Shown here piece after piece: positions 59,793-62,490 of a stretch of 62,490 bases of DNA; the stretch's first letter is position 1; every line of letters starts with the position of its first letter. This DNA is from Oribacterium sp. (GTDB taxonomy: Bacteria > Bacillota_A > Clostridia > Lachnospirales > Lachnospiraceae). Under the pieces are notes generated by a model that saw only the letters and a list, made by a program, of their open reading frames with translations, did not search any database and was not told where the DNA came from. The stretch covers positions 1 to 62,490 of the forward strand of contig SFND01000010.1 in NCBI GenBank assembly GCA_004554245.1, in the 5' to 3' direction. Position numbers and translations under genes: made by a program.

Positions 59793-60671
59793 ATGGAAAT
59801 TTCAGGACGCACGAAAATGATCTGTCTGCTCGGCAGCCCGGTGGCGCACAGCATGTCCCCGGCGATGCACAACGAGGCCTTCGCGGAGCTCGGGCTCGAC
59901 TACCGTTACCTCGCCTTCGATGTGAAAGAGGGGGAGCTCGCCGGCGTGATGGACAGCTTCCGGAGGATGGGCGTGCGCGGCTTCAACCTCACGATGCCGC
60001 TGAAGACGGAGGCCGTCGCGCTCTGTGACCGGCTGAGTCCGGCAGCAGAGATCGCCGGTTCAGTCAATACCGTTGTCCTCGAGGACGATGGCACGGCGAC
60101 GGGACATACCACGGACGGTATCGGCTTCACGGAGTCGGCACGTCAGGAAGGCGTCGATTTCCGCGGACAGAAGGTGACGCTGCTCGGTACCGGCGGGGCC
60201 GGGATCGCCATCCTCGTGCAGCTCGCGCTCGATGGCGCCCGCGAGGTAGCGGTCTTCGAGCGCGCCACCAGCCGCTTCCACGATCGGACCGCCCGTGTCG
60301 TCGCCGAGCTGAACGAACGTACCCACTGCCATGTCACGGTCTATGACTATGAGGATGCTGTGATGCAGCAGCAGATCGCGGAGTCCTGTCTCCTCATCAA
60401 CGCGACGAATGTCGGCATGGCACCGCATACCGATGCCTGCATCATCCAGGATCCGTCCTGGCTTACGCAGCGGGCAGCGGCTCCGCTGGTCGTCGCCGAC
60501 GTCATCTATAATCCGCGGAAGACGAAGCTCCTCGAGATGGCTGAGGCCTGCGGCCTCAAGTCCTTCAACGGCATCAACATGCTGCTGTACCAGGGCGCAG
60601 CCGCCTTCGAGCTCTGGACCGGCGAGAGGATGCCGACGGAGAAGATCAAGGCGAAGTTTTTCTCGGAATAA
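59793..60671 (+). CDS. aroE: Shikimate dehydrogenase AroE
   Basis: Reduces 3-dehydroshikimate in aromatic amino acid synthesis. 292 residues. The N-terminal SPVAHSMSPAMHNEAF binds shikimate, the catalytic Lys lies in NLTMPLKTEA (PHKE in many homologues) and the catalytic Asp in TTDGIGF. The NADP fold has LLGTGGAGIAI. The C-terminal GINMLLYQGAAAFELWTG is typical. ATG 59793 follows ggagga; the upstream in-frame ATG at 59736 has no SD. A quinate/shikimate variant cannot be excluded. Confidence 0.93.
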   Translation: MEISGRTKMICLLGSPVAHSMSPAMHNEAFAELGLDYRYLAFDVKEGELAGVMDSFRRMGVRGFNLTMPLKTEAVALCDRLSPAAEIAGSVNTVVLEDDGTATGHTTDGIGFTESARQEGVDFRGQKVTLLGTGGAGIAILVQLALDGAREVAVFERATSRFHDRTARVVAELNERTHCHVTVYDYEDAVMQQQIAESCLLINATNVGMAPHTDACIIQDPSWLTQRAAAPLVVADVIYNPRKTKLLEMAEACGLKSFNGINMLLYQGAAAFELWTGERMPTEKIKAKFFSE

Positions 60672-60884
60672 TTCACAGCTTAACTGGCCCTCATATCGGC
60701 TTCGGCTCAGAGCACGCAGGAAACGCCCTGCACAACGCAGATAAGCGCCGTATCCGTATATCTGCGCCGTGCCGTTATGTGCAAAATAATGTCCACATAA
60801 ACTTTTTACAAAAAAAGTAAATTCGTGGTTGACAGAGCAGGGTCTCCATGATAAAGTATAGAAGTTCTCGAGAGGGAACGGAAT
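60672..60884. other. Intergenic region with tRNA promoter and short repeat
   Basis: No gene. Bases 60737-60756 share gcagataagcgc-gtatccg with 37411-37429 and can pair with tatctgc just downstream. A promoter for the tRNA (ttgaca at 60829, taaagt at 60852, 17-bp spacing) precedes 60885. Confidence 0.5.
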
Positions 60885-60957
60885 GCTGGCATAGCACAGT
60901 CGGTAGTGCGTCGCATTGGTAGTGCGGAGGTCACCGGTCCGATTCCGGTTGCCAGCT
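60885..60957 (+). tRNA. tRNA-Thr (GGT), atypical T loop
   Basis: A 73-nt cloverleaf with acceptor stem gctggca / tgccagc and anticodon GGT at 60918-60920. Two features are unusual: the T loop reads tccgatt, so the almost invariant T55 is C, and position 38 is G. The D stem is gcac / gtgc rather than the usual gctc / gagc, with pairing preserved. It is probably a tRNA by structure, but may be divergent or inactive. A tyrosine recombinase gene follows 55 bases later. Confidence 0.78.
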
Positions 60958-61012
60958 TTCTTTATAGGGTGAGAAATCACTTGGAAGAGAGCCCGGAAAT
61001 GACGTAAATACG

Positions 61013-61981
61013 TTGTTTCTGGGTTCTTTCTGTATGTTCATCCATCGATGTTACATAACGGTGTATTCACACTGGATGAACGTTTACAGCATGAAAAATT
61101 GGGGCGAAAGTGCAAATTTTGTGGGGCGGAAATTTTTAACAATCTCAGCAGAGCACATTTTTTGCCGCGATCTAGATAACTACATGAGGTGGCTCGAAAC
61201 CGCCCAGTACGACCGGGGTCGAGGAAAGACGCATTGTTATCTGTACTACAGTGCTTCTTCCTTAAATCGAGCCCTCCGTCTTGTAAAGAGCGTTATCGAT
61301 GACTTTTACAAATATAGTCCAGAGAAATCACCAACCGATGTACTTCACTTCTTCAAGCAGCACGTGCGCCAAAAAACCTCTGAGGATTTTCTCACCGGTG
61401 AGGAATTCGAACAGGCCATCCACTTTTTTGAGTACTGCCGGGATGAGCGTCGTTACTACATAGATCCGGTCTATGCCGACGTCGCCATTCTCATGATGTA
61501 CACCGGGCTCCGGGCAGGCGAAGCCATCGGCCTCCGGGTCGAAAACTGGGACCCAACCACCGGGATCCTCCACATCACCCATACCGGTCGCTATATAGAT
61601 CGTACGAAGACAGAGGAATCGAAGGGAAGCCTCAAGGTGCCGAGTAAAGTCGCCGAAATTCTGACACGCCGGGTTCATTATAAAAAGCGAACCGCATTAA
61701 TCTTTCAAAATACGCGAGGCAACCTGATTTCTGAAGCTTGTTTCAACAAAAAAGTGAAAAGCTGGCTGCAACAGGCTGGAATCAAAAAAGACTTACATCT
61801 TCATTCGCTTCGTGGCTCCTGCGGAACCTACTTGCTGGATCATGGTGTCAGTCCAGAAGCCGTGCAGCATCAGCTTCGGCATGCGACTCTTACTACAACG
61901 ATGAAATACTATCTAGCCTATACCGAAACGCAGAAGCATCGGGATCAGGAAATAATTAACGATGTCATGAATTCTATTTAA
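61013..61981 (+). CDS. Tyrosine recombinase / phage-type integrase
   Basis: About 320 residues. The C-terminal catalytic domain is complete: Arg in YTGLRAGEAIGL near 167, the Lys-bearing beta hairpin ESKGSLKVPSK near 208, HSLRGSCGTYLL (His264, Arg267), LRHATLTTTMKYY with the second His and the Tyr nucleophile near 290-304. The N-terminal part (about 1-130) resembles the core-binding fold weakly and starts without an SD; TTG 61013, ATG 61034, 61076 or 61091 are all possible, so the N terminus may be eroded. Its place beside a tRNA suggests integration there. The gene is AT-richer than the preceding block. Confidence 0.85.
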   Translation: MFLGSFCMFIHRCYITVYSHWMNVYSMKNWGESANFVGRKFLTISAEHIFCRDLDNYMRWLETAQYDRGRGKTHCYLYYSASSLNRALRLVKSVIDDFYKYSPEKSPTDVLHFFKQHVRQKTSEDFLTGEEFEQAIHFFEYCRDERRYYIDPVYADVAILMMYTGLRAGEAIGLRVENWDPTTGILHITHTGRYIDRTKTEESKGSLKVPSKVAEILTRRVHYKKRTALIFQNTRGNLISEACFNKKVKSWLQQAGIKKDLHLHSLRGSCGTYLLDHGVSPEAVQHQLRHATLTTTMKYYLAYTETQKHRDQEIINDVMNSI

Positions 61982-62057
61982 AAAAACATCATTGCTTTTA
62001 AATGAAACTGTCATATTAGAGTTGGAACAATTACATCCCATCTTATGAGGTAAACAA

Positions 62058-62246
62058 ATGAAATATGACACTATACCCGACAGTAGAAATCATCTTGCTG
62101 CCGATAAAATCCGCACACAAGTTATCATGACAAGGGAAAAGTATGCGCGGCTAAAAGCGCAGGCAAATCGCCTCGGGATTTCCTACTCTTCCTACATCAA
62201 TGTTCTAATTTCCTCCTCCGAACAAGAACATACACTGATCACTTAA
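62058..62246 (+). CDS. Small ribbon-helix-helix-like protein
   Basis: 62 residues. TQVIMTREKYARLKAQANRL then GISYSSYINVLI matches the beta strand, helix, turn, helix pattern of CopG/MobC-like DNA-binding proteins found on integrative and mobilizable elements. The SD is tgaggt, seven bases before the ATG. It is likely part of the same element as the integrase. The family call rests on pattern only. Confidence 0.6.
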   Translation: MKYDTIPDSRNHLAADKIRTQVIMTREKYARLKAQANRLGISYSSYINVLISSSEQEHTLIT

Positions 62247-62262
62247 CCAACTAGGCAAACAC

Positions 62263-62313
62263 AAAAATCGCGTTGACTTTTATGTACTCATAGAGCCAAA
62301 CGCGATTTTTTTA
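62263..62313. terminator. Terminator after the small RHH gene
   Basis: aaaaatcgcgtt / aacgcgattttt with a 24-nt loop and T run; A tract on the left permits both directions. Confidence 0.75.
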
Positions 62314-62331
62314 TACCTTCGTATCCATAAT

Positions 62332-62490
62332 GTGATTCCGGATGGCGTAAAAAAGACTTTTATTGCAGTCCAGATCGCCAGTATCGACTTAAAAAAAGGT
62401 AGGGCGCAGACAGTAGTTGCAACATCAGCAGCGGCGGCTGCAGCAACAGGAGCAGTTTCAATTCCATTTTCAGATGCTATTTTACTTGTT
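62332..62490 (+). pseudogene. 5'-truncated DUF697-type (GTPase-associated) gene fragment, runs off the window
   Basis: An open frame of 53 codons to the window edge. It reads VIPDGVKKTFIAVQIASIDL, followed by an Ala-rich hydrophobic stretch and TGAVSIPFSDAILLV, which resembles the start of the DUF697 domain (alternating-helix region with IPFSDA). In that family the domain follows a GTPase of about 200 residues, which is missing here. The frame stays open back to 62239 but that part runs through a terminator, so the 5' end is probably deleted or left at the other end of an inserted element. Confidence 0.45.

Noticed and set aside
1..62490. CRISPR array or prophage
   Set aside because: No regularly spaced direct repeats with unique spacers and no phage structural genes were seen; the tandem repeats at 38316 and 56545 have no spacers.

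Overview
The window looks like chromosome from an anaerobic member of the Clostridia, most likely Lachnospiraceae or a close relative. This rests on gene content: a six-gene Rnf complex, a V/A-type ATPase, rubrerythrin and desulfoferrodoxin, a glmS ribozyme, a PurO-type IMP cyclohydrolase, an MsmX-type ATPase next to a CdaR-like regulator, and the cysS-mrnC-rlmB order. The species cannot be fixed from sequence reading alone. Almost all genes are on the + strand; the exceptions are one kinase gene and a pair of tRNA genes.

Layout. 1-740: three tRNAs (Asn, Thr, Met), a hairpin repeat and a CIRCE-like heat-shock operator. 739-2823: htpG. 2902-3042: a possible 46-residue ORF. 3193-14160: a purine operon, purE-F-M-O-H(transformylase only)-N-D-L. 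14230-18455: a flavinylated secreted protein with a duplicated C-terminal motif, then an ECF sigma factor, its membrane anti-sigma partner and a DUF4349 lipoprotein. 18460-18703: a large inverted-repeat element. 18758-20984: glmS with its own promoter and ribozyme. 21243-26494: rnfCDGEAB. 26758-33877: a seven-gene V/A-type ATPase operon. 34182-36176: an LCP cell-wall ligase. 36385-36601: tRNA-Ser and tRNA-Leu on the - strand. 36719-37374: a decayed DUF134 gene and its NifX-like partner. 37701-39595: rubrerythrin, superoxide reductase, ferredoxin-thioredoxin reductase-like protein and thioredoxin. 39727-42132: a GNAT-membrane fusion protein and the flavin transferase ApbE. 42135-49731: a repeat element, tRNA-Gln, a secreted cell-wall-binding protein, an MscL-zinc-ribbon fusion, a CDF transporter, acyl-ACP thioesterase, CvfB, an MsmX-like ATPase and a CdaR-like regulator. 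49996-53711: ftsE, ftsX, an M23 hydrolase and ispF. 53774-56547: a diacylglycerol-kinase-family gene (- strand) and htrA. 56545-60671: tandem repeats, cysS, mrnC, rlmB and aroE. 60885-62490: a variant tRNA-Thr, a tyrosine recombinase, a small RHH-like protein and a 5'-truncated DUF697 fragment, which look like the edge of a mobile element.

How the parts fit. Rnf would use reduced ferredoxin to pump ions, and the adjacent V/A ATPase carries side chains that match the Na+ ligands of the Enterococcus NtpK ring, so the pair could form a Na+ circuit. ApbE at 41023 could attach FMN to RnfD, RnfG and the secreted FMN protein at 14654. FtsEX would gate the M23 hydrolase encoded right behind it. The redox cluster would detoxify superoxide and peroxide using ferredoxin-linked thiol reduction.

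The least explained items are the duplicated peptide motif of the FMN protein, several families of dispersed intergenic repeats, the GNAT-membrane fusion, and the unusual tRNA-Thr beside the integrase.
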